Shown one piece after another: positions 22,611 through 34,100 of a DNA stretch of 64,000 bases. The notes beneath the pieces are model-generated. The model did not search any database and was not told where the DNA came from. It worked only from the letters and a program-made list of their open reading frames with translations. Numbering within the stretch: position 1 is the stretch's first letter; each line of letters opens with the position of its first letter. The DNA is from Nematostella vectensis (taxonomy: Eukaryota > Cnidaria > Anthozoa > Actiniaria > Edwardsiidae). A program made the position numbers and the translations under genes. Where the stretch lies: assembly GCF_932526225.1 (NCBI RefSeq), contig NC_064043.1:15684085-15748084 (forward strand). The letters are read 5' to 3'.

Positions 22611-22689
22611 AGTCTCGAGCTTCGTTCGTTTACTATGCGCCCTTTACTGACTACGAGGAGCTCATAGTAAACGAACGAAGCTCGAGACT
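22611..22689. repeat. Perfect 27-bp hairpin between DNAJB9 and CRBN
   Basis: 22611-22637 (agtctcgagcttcgttcg...) is exactly reverse-complementary to 22663-22689, with a 25-base loop. The right arm is followed by ctggtagtcagggta, like the ends of the MITE at 2021-2481, so this is probably a short MITE. It is conserved in block B at 39554-39632. Confidence 0.85.
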
Positions 22690-22998
22690 CTGGTAGTCAG
22701 GGTAGTAAGAAGTGCTGTTGTTTGGGGTGTTTATATGTATATATTATATATCTGACGACGTTTGGCAGAGCTGTAGCTGAATTTAATTTTATAAGTATTT
22801 TTTTTTTTGGGGGGGGGGTACGCTACAGCAGAAACAAAAATATTGGGTGCACAGCCAGCCCCTTTCATTTCATTCCCCATATTAAAAATATATATATTTT
22901 GGGGCGGGTGGAACGTGCTACGGCTGTGTTTGGGGTTTTAGAATTTGTTTGCGGTAGATATTCCTAATGAAAATCGCCGTCAAAGATGAGACTACTAC

Positions 22999-23080
22999 AG
23001 TAGAACCCCGCTAACTTAAAACCCCCTGAAGGGAAGCAAAAATCAGTTCGAGTTAGCGGGGAATTCGAGTTAGCAGAGTA
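22999..23080. mobile_element. Pogo/Tigger-type terminal repeat remnant upstream of CRBN
   Basis: cagtagaaccccgctaactt is followed by inverted and direct versions (ttcgagttagcggggaattc, then gagttagc). The CAGT...CCGCTAA form is typical of pogo-like element ends. No interior remains. The block B copy is at about 39943-40018. Confidence 0.5.
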
Positions 23081-23144
23081 TGAATCGATGGGCTTTTACC
23101 CATGAATCTTCGGGGTCGTATCCAGAAGTAGCATAAAAACAAAC

Positions 23145-25343
23145 ATGGCGGACGATTCGTCGAGCGACGACGAACAAGACATCGAGGATGGCTACGATGC
23201 GATGCAAGAGATTGAAGAATACCACGGGGAGTCGAGCTCTGAATACTCCGACTCTGGTATTGTGTCACAATGGTTTTATTTACAAGGCAGTTTCTTCATT
23301 GCTACTTCTATTTAAAGTGACAGGCTAGGCTGAATGTAAAAAAGTTTTCTGTTTTGCGTAGTTTAATATATATAAGTACTTACATTCTTCGTGTTAACGT
23401 TTTTTTATTACCGCTTATCGGATTTTTATTCAACTCACGTGATCTTAGAACATGCTTTTACTTATTATAGCTGTCGAAAAATGAGATCATTTCGTAGTAT
23501 GCAAGTGTTGTGCTCCTCTTCATTTTGCCTGAGATAAAATTAAAAGGGTTCAAACCGCTGCTATAATAAGACTAGTAGACTGCAGTATGTGTTTTTATGT
23601 ACGTATTAAGTATAATATAAGTCAATGATATGCCAGTGATTCTCGTTTTGTGTTAGGTTCCTCACCCATTGATAATGGAGACGGTCCCAGACCACTAAGT
23701 ATCGCGTTTGACCCATCATTACCAACAAGACATGAGGTAATGTATGGCCCTCGTATTTCTCAGCCTAAATTCACAGTGCCATGACACCTGGTCCACATTC
23801 ATGTGCAAGCCATAGCTAGCTTGATGCAATTGTTTTTAAGTGGCATTCAATTCTGAATGTTCTTCCTATCTCAAGGAGGTTTTTGGATATCAGACCACAC
23901 GGGTCCAAGGAATCTTGTTTTTGTTACAAAACCTTGTGAGGCAGGAAACATTGTGGGATTTTTTTTTTTTTTTGGGGGGGGGGTGCATTTTACCCAGCAA
24001 TAGAACAAAAAAAAATGTTAATAAGATGTGTTTTTGTAATGTGTTTCAGTTACACTACATCCTTACTTGCTCCATTCACCACACACTTGTATTCATGTAT
24101 CTATAACATTTATCCAGAGGAAATCTGAATACTGATATTTCTGCACTTGTGTGCAGAAATGAGTCGCTAATAAGTTGTTATCTAAGATATAATATACATA
24201 TATGGAGTGAATACGCTGTCTATTATCTAATAGGTAAAAGTTACTCTTTACTTCTGAGGGGACTGGAAGCCACTTCCGGTCTCCGCAACACCTTGGGTCT
24301 TAAAATATGAGTTTAAACCAAGTATTTCTCTTTTTCTAAGTACTGTAACCCCCAAAATGGCAGGTGGAATGAGCTTTGCGACCTTGACCTTGGTCTTTCT
24401 GGTGGTGAAAGGGTGTGTCAGGTGTTAAAGTTCTAATTTGTTCTGTTTTTGCATCCAACAGTATCTTGGTGAAGAGATGGACGAGTTCAGTGGTCGAACT
24501 GTTCTGGAACCAAATAATGTATTGCAACTCCCCCTTCTCACACTTCCTGGCCTAATTCTGGTGCCAGGGCAAACTCTACCGCTTCACATATTCCAGCCAC
24601 AGGTGATTTCCTTAAAAGTAAAACATTTTGTTGCATTTTCAATTTGTGCAAAGTGCTCTAATGATGCTACAAAGTATAAGGGATTTTTGATTGTGACAAG
24701 GTTCATGACCAGTAGGATTCTGGGCTCTAATGCCCTATGAAGCATTTCTTTGCCTTGCTGTTTGACTGGTGAAATTTTTGTTAATCAGATAGTAGCATTA
24801 TTTCTATCAAATTCTTATAGGTCTAATTTACAAAACTGTTTCAAGGTAGCCATACAGTAGTAATGGGCATAGCACTATAAAAAGACTTTGCTGTCTGGTT
24901 ATAACATTTCTTTAATTCTGTTATTATTAGACTGTTGCAATGATGAAGAATGTTATTGACAAAGACAGAACATTTGGTCAAGTTAACTCAAGGTACATTT
25001 TATTTTATTTTATTGGCTTTTGATTATTTTATCTATTGCCCTTCTATATTCCTCATTTATTCCTCCTCCCTATTTATCCCATCCCCTAGCATTGCCAAAT
25101 AGGTAATAAGATACATCAGAATTCACAGGGGGGTAGTCAGAGACCTAAATACCAAGGAAACCAAGGCTTGGACAATTTTTAGAATATTATATGGCAGGTG
25201 AATTTGTGAATTCTTGCACTTTATACATTTCTTACTGTATATAGAATTTCATCCCAAACAGGTTGGGTGCAAAATGTGTGGGGGGTGGGGCCAGTTAGCT
25301 CACCTATGTCCAACCCTAATTACCTTTTGTCTGGAGTGTGTGT

Positions 25344-25374
<31 letters not shown>

Positions 25375-28300
25375 GGTGAAGGGAGGCAGTTAGCTCTCCT
25401 GTTGCTATGCCTAACCCAATAACCTTTTTTCTGGAGTGTGTGTGTGGGGGGGGGGGGGGGGTGGCAGTTAGGTTCACCCCTTGCTATGCCTAACCCAATT
25501 ACCTTTTTTCTGATGGTAGATATGGTTCTAACAGGAACCAGCTGTTATCCTCAATTGGGACTACTGTGGAAATATTCTCAATGAAGGAAGAAGTAGAGGC
25601 AGGAATAACAACAATCAGGATCAAGGCTACAGGAAGACAGCGATTCAGGATTATTGACATCCGGACACAAGTTGATGGGTAACAAACTGTGTTATCAATA
25701 TTAAGTCAAGACATCACTAATACATCATAAGGCAGAGGACCTGTAGCCATATTATACCAAGAAGGCTCAGTGATTTGTCAGACCATTTTGTTTGTTTAGT
25801 ATCTTCTTTTCGCTACTGGTGGCATGGATTTTTTGTGTCACTTGAAAAGAAAAGAAGAAGGATTACCATAGTTTTATTCAGGGGTTGAAAACGGTGATCT
25901 GATATATTTAAAGGTTGCCCAGAAAAGTTTGTTGACTTCACACTGCAAGCGAATCGATTGGTTGCGGTGTTGTTATTGATTATGCACTATTCCCAGATGA
26001 AATTCTCAGCAGTTGTGTAAGAACAAATTGGCTACAGTATAAGATATAGAAATCTCAATTTTTAGTTCGTATCCTTTTAGATTACATTTTTCACTTTTCT
26101 GGCAGTCACCCAGACACTTTTAACCTGTAAAAATCCAAGGCCCTGAAGCCTATTTATTGTTTTTATTTCTTGCAGAATTCCTCAAGCTACTGTCCAGATT
26201 CTACCAGAAATCACCCTATCCCCACACCCCGAGGGAGGTTTGCTTTCATGCTATTCCAAGTCTGGTTGCCAAGCAACTTGTGGAGGGTGCTTGCCAAAGT
26301 ATCACCCGCCAGGAGGGGGTGTTGGCAAGCCACGTCTTGGTGTCAGCCGCTTCAGAAAAGTATGATAGATGTTAGAATAAGGGGTAGTCTTGATGTGCAA
26401 TAGTTATTATTTTTTATGGATTTTGTCTCTATGGTAATCATTGATTGATGGCTTTTGTCTCTATGGTTAGTATTGATTGATGGGTTTTGTTTCTATGGTT
26501 ATTGTTTATTGATGGGGTTTGTCTCTATAGTTATTATTGATTGATGTGTTCTGTCTTGATAGGTTTTGTATCTAATGGCTGTTATTGATTGCTGGGTTTG
26601 TTTTAGGTCAACACAAGTCTGAGTAGCTGGCCAGAATGGGTCTATAGACTTTATAATCCTGTAAGTCATTCTGATATAAGTGGGGTACACATCTTAAATG
26701 TGTAGCGCATGTAGCCAGGATTTATTGAAAGAGAAGGGGAGTCAACGGGTGTGCACGCACCCTCTGCCCATCCCTGGCTAAATGTACCCTCGCTAGAGGA
26801 TGCCTGTTACTGTGTTTTGCTGGGCAAAGAAAAGATGCATCTGCTAACAGGAAAGCTAAAATAATGTGCATTTAAATGGAAAAAGAAATATTATCCAATT
26901 GTGCATTTAAATGGAAAAAGAAATATTATCCACATAATACATGATGCCACATGATGCCCTTTTTGTTTGTTTGTCATGGTGACTTAATGTGATTTCTACA
27001 ACAAATACAAGCCTTGTTGTTTCTATCTTACTTGGCAGTTTAGCTTGATGGATGAAATCAAGAAACTTCTGCTGAGCTGGAATGAGTCCATGCGAGTGGA
27101 CAATCTTCCTATCTGCCCAACAGGTGAGTTTATTCTCAACACGTCTGCTCTTTCCTGTTGTGTAAAATACAGTTTCTGTTCATAGACAGCTCCAAGGGAG
27201 GGTGTTAATGATGATTTCCCAGATTATTATGCATAGCATGAAATGAGAATATCTTCATGACCTCTATGTACTTTTCAAATCCCCTCTTTTTTGCGACTCA
27301 AGATGTCACTTCTCTTTCTAAACTGTGTATTCTGCAGAGTTCTCATTTTGGATAGCAGCAAACCTTCCGCTGGACGACAGATTGAGGCTTCAAATACTGA
27401 CAATAAACTGTCCTACCCAGCGACTGCGAAAGGAACTCAGCATTATGCAAAAGGTACTGATTGTCAGGCCTACCTCTGTTCTGATAATGAACCGATGAGA
27501 GGCCAGCGCTATTGACTAGCTATTTATTTTTAGTCACAAATTTGAAATATATATAGTACAGAGGCTTGTTAAGGGGAGATACTTAAAAAAGAAAATGGTC
27601 TGTTGAATAGACAAATGAATCCTTTACTCAAAATCCTTGTTACATGCTGTTAGTCTTTCTGGGAATGCCCTAATGACTTATTTATTCTTGGGTTGCCTCA
27701 GTAATCAAAGGCAAAGAGGTAGGGGAAGAAGAGGGAGAGGAGGAGAGTCAGGCCAAGTTGTTTTTTTCAGAGGGGTATAAAACCCTTGCTGTCTAAATAG
27801 GGACTGCAAACCACATGTGGCTGGGATCGCTCTATTAAATGGAAGCCATCTAGTTTATCAAACCTTAATAACCTGTCAAAATATTTCCATTTCCCCTTGT
27901 CGATGCCTGAGAATGTGACCACAGTATTTCCTCTCTCCATTGTTTTTCTTTATGTTTATTTCAGTGCAGCGTATTGTGTTGTCGGGACTGCAACTCAACT
28001 ATTGCTTATAAAAATGAGCTTTTCAGGTGGGTAAGAAAAGGAATTTTTTTCATTACTTTTCTAGATTATCATTTGTTTGTAAGTTTCACATTTCTTTATA
28101 CCACCTTCTACCCCTCCCCTCGATTCCTGTCAATCCCATGGCCATGTCAACCCTGTAGTAATGTAGATGTCCCTTGTGTGCCCAGTATATCCCTGGATGG
28201 CCCTCCCCCCTCGATCCCTGTCAATCCCATGGCCATGTCAACCCTGTAGTAATGTAGATGTCCCTTGTGTGCCCAGTATATCCCTGGATGGCCCTCCCCC

Positions 28301-30152
28301 CTCGATTCCTGTCAATCCCATGGCCATGTCAACCCTGTAGTAATTTAGATGTCCCTTGTGTGCCCAGTATATCCCTGGATGGCCCTCCCCCCTCGATTCC
28401 TGTCAATCCCATGGCCATGTCAACCCTGTAGTAATGTTGATGTCCCTTGTGTGCCCAGTATGTCGCTGGATGGCCCTTTAGGGGCCTATGTGAACCCTGG
28501 TGGGTTTGTGCACGAGACGCTCACATTCTATAAAGCGCTGGGCATTCGCCTCCGGGGGCACCCCACTGCGGAAAACAGCTGGTTTCCAGGGTGAGTAGTA
28601 TGTAAATTATAGCGATACTTCGATTTCTGGCACCGCCATCCATAGAGTATATGAGTTCTCGATGATGCTCTTTGAGCCATATAACGATATGTCAACGGAC
28701 CTCATGCGATCTACTTGAATTTAATTTGTTGTTTTTCGTCAGGACACAAAAACCTGTCCACAATCTTTCAAATAATACAAAACAATTGATGACATCAGTT
28801 AAGGGTAAAGATGACGTCAGTAAAGGGTAAAGATGACATCAGTAAAGGATAAAGATGACGTCAGTAAAGGGTAAAGATGACATCAGTAAAGGGTAAAGAT
28901 GACGTTAGTAAAGGATGAAGATGACGTCAGTAAAGGATAAAGATGATATCAGTAAAGGGTAAAGATGACATCAGTAAAGGGTAAAGATGACGTCAGTAAA
29001 GGGTAAAGATGACATCAGTAAAGGGTAAAGATGATATCAGTAAAGGTTAAAGATGACGTCAGTAAAGGGTAAAGATGACGTCAGTAAAGGATAAAGATGA
29101 CATCAGTAAAGGGTAAAGATGATATCAGTAAAGGTTAAAGATGACGTCAGTAAAGGGTAAAGATGACGTCAGTAAAGGGTAAAGATGACGACAGTAAAGA
29201 ATAAAGATGAATGTTGAATGAGAGCCCCCGTCTTGAATGATGGCACCTCTCCAAACCCTATGACACTACCTTATTACACTTAATTTTCACACACACAAAA
29301 ATTCGCAAAGTTGTGAAAACCGAAAAATACGCGGAATTAAATGACGTTAAATAAATTGACATAAGCGCCCCCCCCCCCCCCCCCCCCCCGTCGAATAAGT
29401 CTCCTACACAGAGGCCGTGAAACTACGGTCAACATTTCACAATATGTATATGATGGGTCCACTTTCCAGCCTAGAAACTTGTATTACCCGTTACCAGATA
29501 CGCCTAGAAACTTGTATTATCCGTTACCAGATACGCCTAGAAACTTGTATTATCCGTTACCAGATACGCCTAGAAACTTGTATTATCCGTTACCAGATAC
29601 GCCAAGAAACTTGTATTATCCGTTACCAGATAAGCCTAGAAACTTGTATTATCCGTTACCAGATAAGCCTAGAAACTTGTATTATCCGTTACCAGATACG
29701 CCTAGAAACTTGTATTATCCGTTACCAGATACGCCAAGAAACTTGTATTATCCGTTACCAGATAAGCCTAGAAACTTGTATTATCCGTTACCAGATACGC
29801 CTAGAAACTTGTATTATCCGTTACCAGATACGCCTAGAAACTTGTATTATCCGTTACCAGATACGCCTAGAAACTTGTATTATCCGTTACCAGATACGCC
29901 TAGAAACTTGTATTATCCGTTACCAGATACGCCTAGAAACTTGTATTATCCGTTACCAGATACGCCTAGAAACTTGTATTATCCGTTACCAGATACGCCT
30001 GGACGATTGCCGAGTGTCAACAGTGCTCCAATCACCTCGGCTGGCGGTTTAGCGCCATCAAGAAAGGCTTGAGTCCCGGCAAGTTCTGGGGATTGACGCG
30101 GTCTTCGCTCAAACCTTCCATGAAGGACGAAGGGATAACGGATGACAGTTAG
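23145..30152 (+). CDS. CRBN: Cereblon, CRL4 substrate receptor (block A), complete, 12 exons
   Basis: Cereblon binds DDB1 in the CUL4 ubiquitin ligase and presents substrates through its CULT domain. Exons: 23145-23256, 23657-23736, 24462-24602, 24931-24992, 25520-25678, 26176-26359, 26607-26660, 27039-27123, 27338-27453, 27965-28026, 28459-28590, 29993-30152. Total 1347 nt, 448 aa (human 442), all phases consistent. The N-terminus is acidic; FDPSLPTRH and [15 protein letters not shown] open the LON-like domain (about 65-310). In the CULT domain the zinc cysteines are CRDC (337, 340) and CQQC (404, 407), and the tri-Trp pocket is W393, W399 and W413. Human His378 corresponds to Asn391 and Val388 to Ile401. 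Exon 11 and 12 acceptors and the stop codon each lie at the edge of a minisatellite built from the same junction. Confidence 0.95.
25338..25377 (+). repeat. (GT)n followed by (G)n simple repeats in CRBN intron 4
   Basis: A gtgtgtgt run passes into about 20 G, and a related run lies at 25436-25460; each sits in a roughly 110-bp duplicated segment with ttagctc and cctaacccaat motifs. Lengths differ from the copies at about 42224-42350, as expected for unstable or mis-sequenced homopolymers. Confidence 0.8.
28100..28458 (+). repeat. About 98-bp tandem array ending at the CRBN exon 11 acceptor
   Basis: Four direct copies of a unit containing tgtgcccagtatatccctgg, atggccctcc, ccctcgattcctgtcaatcc and ccatggccatg. 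The last copy merges into the true acceptor (gtgtgcccag at 28449-28458) and exon start. Upstream copies keep the acceptor-like cag but lead in frame to an early stop. Confidence 0.9.
28797..29215 (+). repeat. 22-bp minisatellite of CRE-like sites in CRBN intron 11
   Basis: About 19 copies of gatgacgtcagtaaagggta plus aa. The core alternates between tgacgtca, the perfect cAMP-response element for CREB/ATF factors, and tgacatca or tgatatca variants. Block B has a similar array (46855-47293). Confidence 0.9.
29477..29992 (+). repeat. 33-bp minisatellite spanning the CRBN exon 12 acceptor
   Basis: About 16 copies of a 33-bp unit (cctagaaacttgtattatcc, gttaccagatacg). Each contains the acceptor ttaccag followed by the first exon bases atacgcc. 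The final copy is the real acceptor, where the sequence changes from cctagaaac to cctggacg. The block B array (47575-47846) has about nine copies. Confidence 0.9.
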
Positions 30153-30285
30153 TGAACGAAGGGATAACGGATGACAGTGTAACGGAGGGATAACGGATGA
30201 CAGTGTAACGAAGGGATAACGAATGACAGTGTAACGAAGGGATAACGGATGACAGTTTAACGAAGGGATAACGGATGACAGTGTA
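30121..30285 (+). repeat. 26-bp minisatellite containing the CRBN stop codon region
   Basis: Six copies of a unit that includes acgaagggataacggatgac, which encodes the last residues of CRBN (DEGITDD). Only the first copy is coding; the TAG at 30150-30152 lies between copies 1 and 2. The block B version has about ten copies (47985-48245). Confidence 0.9.
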
Positions 30286-30367
30286 GTAGAGAGGTTCTTT
30301 AGTTCCACAGTATGTTATATTTTTCTGGTTTTTACATCGCGCATAATTTGGTTTCACTGCTCACATG

Positions 30368-30580
30368 CCAGGCCCGTATCCAGGATTTTTCTGGGGGGGG
30401 GGGGGTGCAAAATCCGATTAGTTTGGTGCCTGTTTTGTGTAACCCGCTTATGCCTTATAGTTTCGTCTACAAATAGCACGTCTATTGCGAACCGGAAGTG
30501 GGTTTTCTGCCGTTGTGTGTATGTGTGTGGGGGTTGGGAAATGCGGACGCACCCCCCCCCCCCCCCGTGCCTGCATGCAT
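30368..30580. mobile_element. Dispersed repeat with ggcccgtatccaggattt end and G/C homopolymers
   Basis: Begins ggcccgtatccaggattttt, followed by about 13 G, and ends near a run of C. It matches the repeat seen on the minus strand at 1930-2040. The block B copy at 48330-48540 has longer homopolymers. The rest of 30580-31110 has no ORF that I would call a gene. Confidence 0.6.
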
Positions 30581-31111
30581 AGGTAAATTCTCGCTGATGA
30601 AATTCCCTCTCCATTCCTCAAGGTAGTACTCTTTTTAGAAAAAGAATGAAATAAATAAAACTCTTTAATAATACCAGTAATGATGTTTTAAATTCGGGTT
30701 CAAATGTATATGTTTATCGCGCGAAGAATTAAGAATGGGGGGGATGTTAAAATAACCCCTTTTGGCAAAATTCCTGGGATCAGGAATTTCCAGGGCCCTT
30801 CAATGAACAGCTAGTATTCAAGAAAGCATCAGTTGTAAAATTAAGGTACACGAATATTTGGAATAAAAGGAGCATAATTTACTTTTGCGAAATTTAGTAA
30901 CCGTAAACACTTACCTTTCGGTCGCGAAACCGTTCGAACTGACGTTATTTGAAAAAACATTGTACATTTGTTCACGACGCTGTTGGCCAAAAAAACCTTG
31001 ATTACTGTCTATTTGCTTGGATGCGATATTGAAGATCATCCATTCCCTGGATAAATCTGTGAGTATCCAGATCTGGTGAAGGTGTTTGGAGGCTTTATAG
31101 GAGTGACAGAA

Positions 31112-34100
31112 TTTTTTGATTTGGATCGGGTATTCGTACCAAGACGTAGGGGCCTAAAGTGGTGTGGTAGTGAGGTTGGTGTGATCATATGGTATGGTGA
31201 TGTTGGAGGGTGATGGTGAAGGATGGCTAGTAAGATAGTGTAGAGTGGAGATGGTAGTAATGTAATTACGGTGAAAAGGTGGATTGGTTCGACTAGTAGG
31301 TGGTGGAGGGTGGTGAAAAGATAAAGTGGGACTATAGAATAGGTTGTGGTAGTGTGTGGTGGGCAGGCGAAAAAGAAAAAATAATAATAATATGGTGTGG
31401 TGTGGAGATGGCTAATGGCTGTGTTGGTGGGAAAAAACCGGCACGGTGTATAGGCGAGAGCGGCGGCGAGGGGGATGTGGAGCAGATAAGGCCCACAACT
31501 CAGCGTGATGGGTCTATGTGTTTTAAAATGGCGGTGGTGCGGAGGACGATTTAAAATCTGCGAGGCCACGGTGCAAATGTGGGTGATGATGTATCGTTAT
31601 GATGTTAGGTGATAGTAAGGTGTTGGTTTGTGGGTAGGTAGGGTGGGTCATAGGGTGTGGTCGTTTGTAGTTGGGTTTTGTGCTGTGGGGTAAATGTTTG
31701 TATGGTTGGGGAGGGGGCTGTATGTAGGTGTTTGTAAGGGGGGGAAATTGGTTGTGGGGTAGTGTCTGGTGTAGGGTGTGGCTGGTTGGTGTGTTGTGGG
31801 TTGGTTGGTATAGTCGTAGGATGCTATGGTGTGTATGTGGTAGGCTATGTGTGGAGGGGTAGAGGTGTGTGTGGTGGGAGGGGGGTTGGACTGTATGTAG
31901 ATTGTGTTGTTGGGGGGAGCGTTGGTTGTAGGACTAGTGGCTGCTATAGGGTGTGGTTGGTTTGGTGTGTTGTAGGGTGAGTAGTGTTGTGGCCATTTTT
32001 TTTTTTGGTTTGGATCGGGTATTCATACCAAGACGTAGGGGCCTAAAGTGGTGTGGTAGTGAGGTAGATGTAATCGTATGGTATGGTGATGTTGGATGGT
32101 GATGGTGAGGGATGGCTAGTAAGGTAATGTGGAGTGGAGATGGTAGTAATGTAATTTTTTGGTTTGGGTCGGGTATTCGTACCAAGACGTAGGGGCCTAA
32201 AGTGGTTTGGTTGTGAGGTGGGTGTGATCATATGGTATGGTAATGTTGGAGGGTGATGGTGAAGGATGGCTAGTAAGGCAATGCAGAGTGGAGATGGTAG
32301 TAATGTAATTACGGTGAAGAGGTGGATAGGTTAGACTAGTAGGTGGTGGAGGGTGGTGAAAAGGTAAAGTGGGACTATAGAATAGGTTGTGGTAGTGTGT
32401 GGTGGGTAGGTGAAAAAGAAAAGATAATAATAATGTGGTGTGGTGTGGAGATGGCTAATGGCTGTGTTGGTGGGGGAAAAATTTGTATGGTGTATAGGTG
32501 AGAGTGGTTGTGAGGGGGATGTGGAGTAGATAAGGCTTATAATTAAGCGTGATGGGTCTATGTGTTTAAAATGGTGGTGGTGTGGAGGACGGTTGAAAAT
32601 ATGTGAGGTTATGGTGTAGATGTGGGTGATGATGTATCGTTATGATGTTAGGTGATTGTAAGGTGTTGGACTTTTGGTTTGGATCGGGTATTCGTACCAA
32701 GACGTAGGGGTCTAAAGTGGTGTGGTAGTGAGGTGGGTGTGATCATGTGGTATGGTAATGTTGGGGGGTGATGGTGAAGGATGGCTAGTAAGGCAATGTA
32801 GAGTGGAGATGGTGGTAATGTAATTACGGTGAAGAGGTGGATAGGTTAGATTAGTAGGTGGTGGGAGGTGGTGAAACGATAAAGTGGGACTATAGAATAG
32901 GTTGTGGTAGTGTGTGGTGGGTAGGTGAAAAAGAAGAAATAATAATAATATGGTGTGGTGTAGAGATGTGGAGTAGATAAGGCTTATAATTAAGCGTGAT
33001 GGGTCTATGTGTTTTAAAATGGTGGTGGTGCGGGGGACGATTAAAATTTGTGAGGTTGTGGTATAAATGTGGGTGGTAATGTATCGTTGTGATGTTAGGT
33101 GATCGTAAGGTGTTGGTTTGTGGGAAGGTAGGGTGGGTGATAGGGTGTGGTCGTTTGTAGTTGGGTTTTGTGCTGTGGGGTAAATGTTTGTATGGTGTGG
33201 TGTTGGAGGGGGCGCTGGTTGTAGGACTAGTGGCTGCTGTAGGGTGTGGTTGGTTTGCTGTGTTGTAGGGTGAGTAGTGTTGTGGCCATGGGAAGGGGGG
33301 GGGGGGGGTTGTGGTTTTTGTGTTGGCAGGGGTCTGGCTTGTATAGGGTGTGTTAGGTGTGTATGTTTAGGTGAGAGTGTAGGAAAGTGTGAGGGGGGAG
33401 GAAGTGTATGTGTAGGTGTGTGGGGCTTAGGTGGGTGTTGGTGTTGTGCTGGGGTATGGAATAATCGTGGTGGGTTGTATGATGGCGTGGTATGGGTGAA
33501 GTGGGTATGGGGCTGTTTGTGGGGTGAGGGATGAGGGGGTGCTTGTTGTGGGGTAGGTGGGTGGTTGGGTGCGGGTGATGCGAGTAGGGGGATACTTGGG
33601 TGGTTAGCCAGTTATGAGGGGGAAGAGAAAGGGGTTTGTGACATGTATAGAGCTGGGTGGTAGTAGTGGGTAGGTATGTTGTGTGGTGAGGATAGAGTAA
33701 GATATAATTTGTGAGAGGGATGTGGGTATGTATGTGTACTATGTGTAGGAGGGAGGGTGGTTGTGGGTTTGGTTGTTGTGTGTTTTTTGGGGCGTGTGGT
33801 GTTGGGGTAGTGGGGTAGTGTGGGGGTCTGTATGCCTAGGGGTGGTGGTAGTGGCATGTTGGGGTTAGGTTGAGCTGTGTAGGTGGGGTAAGGGGTGTGG
33901 GGTACAGGGGAGGAGTGTGCTAGTGGTGTGAGGTGGGTATGGGGGGTGTGGGTAGTAGGGCGCGTTTAGTGGTAGGTGTGGGGGGGGAGGGCTGGGCCGT
34001 GGGGTGTGGTAGGGGTGTGTGTGGTGGGGGTGTGGATTGTGGGGGTTTTTTAAGGGGGGTGGGGTGTGTTAGTGTGGGGGTAGGTGGTTAGTGTGGCGGT

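Larger units (their letters stand above)
18232..31113 (+). repeat. Block A of a large direct duplication (12.9 kb)
   Basis: Sequence from gctatacggtcaatgagc (18232) to gtgacagaatt (31113) recurs at 35140-49081 with low divergence, mainly single-base changes, minisatellite copy-number changes and a few indels. It contains WDR82 exons 8-9, DNAJB9 and CRBN, all intact. Confidence 0.95.

Noticed and set aside
29417..30072. Repeat ORFs of 197 and 211 codons at the end of CRBN
   Set aside because: They run through the 33-bp acceptor array in frames other than that of CRBN exon 12.
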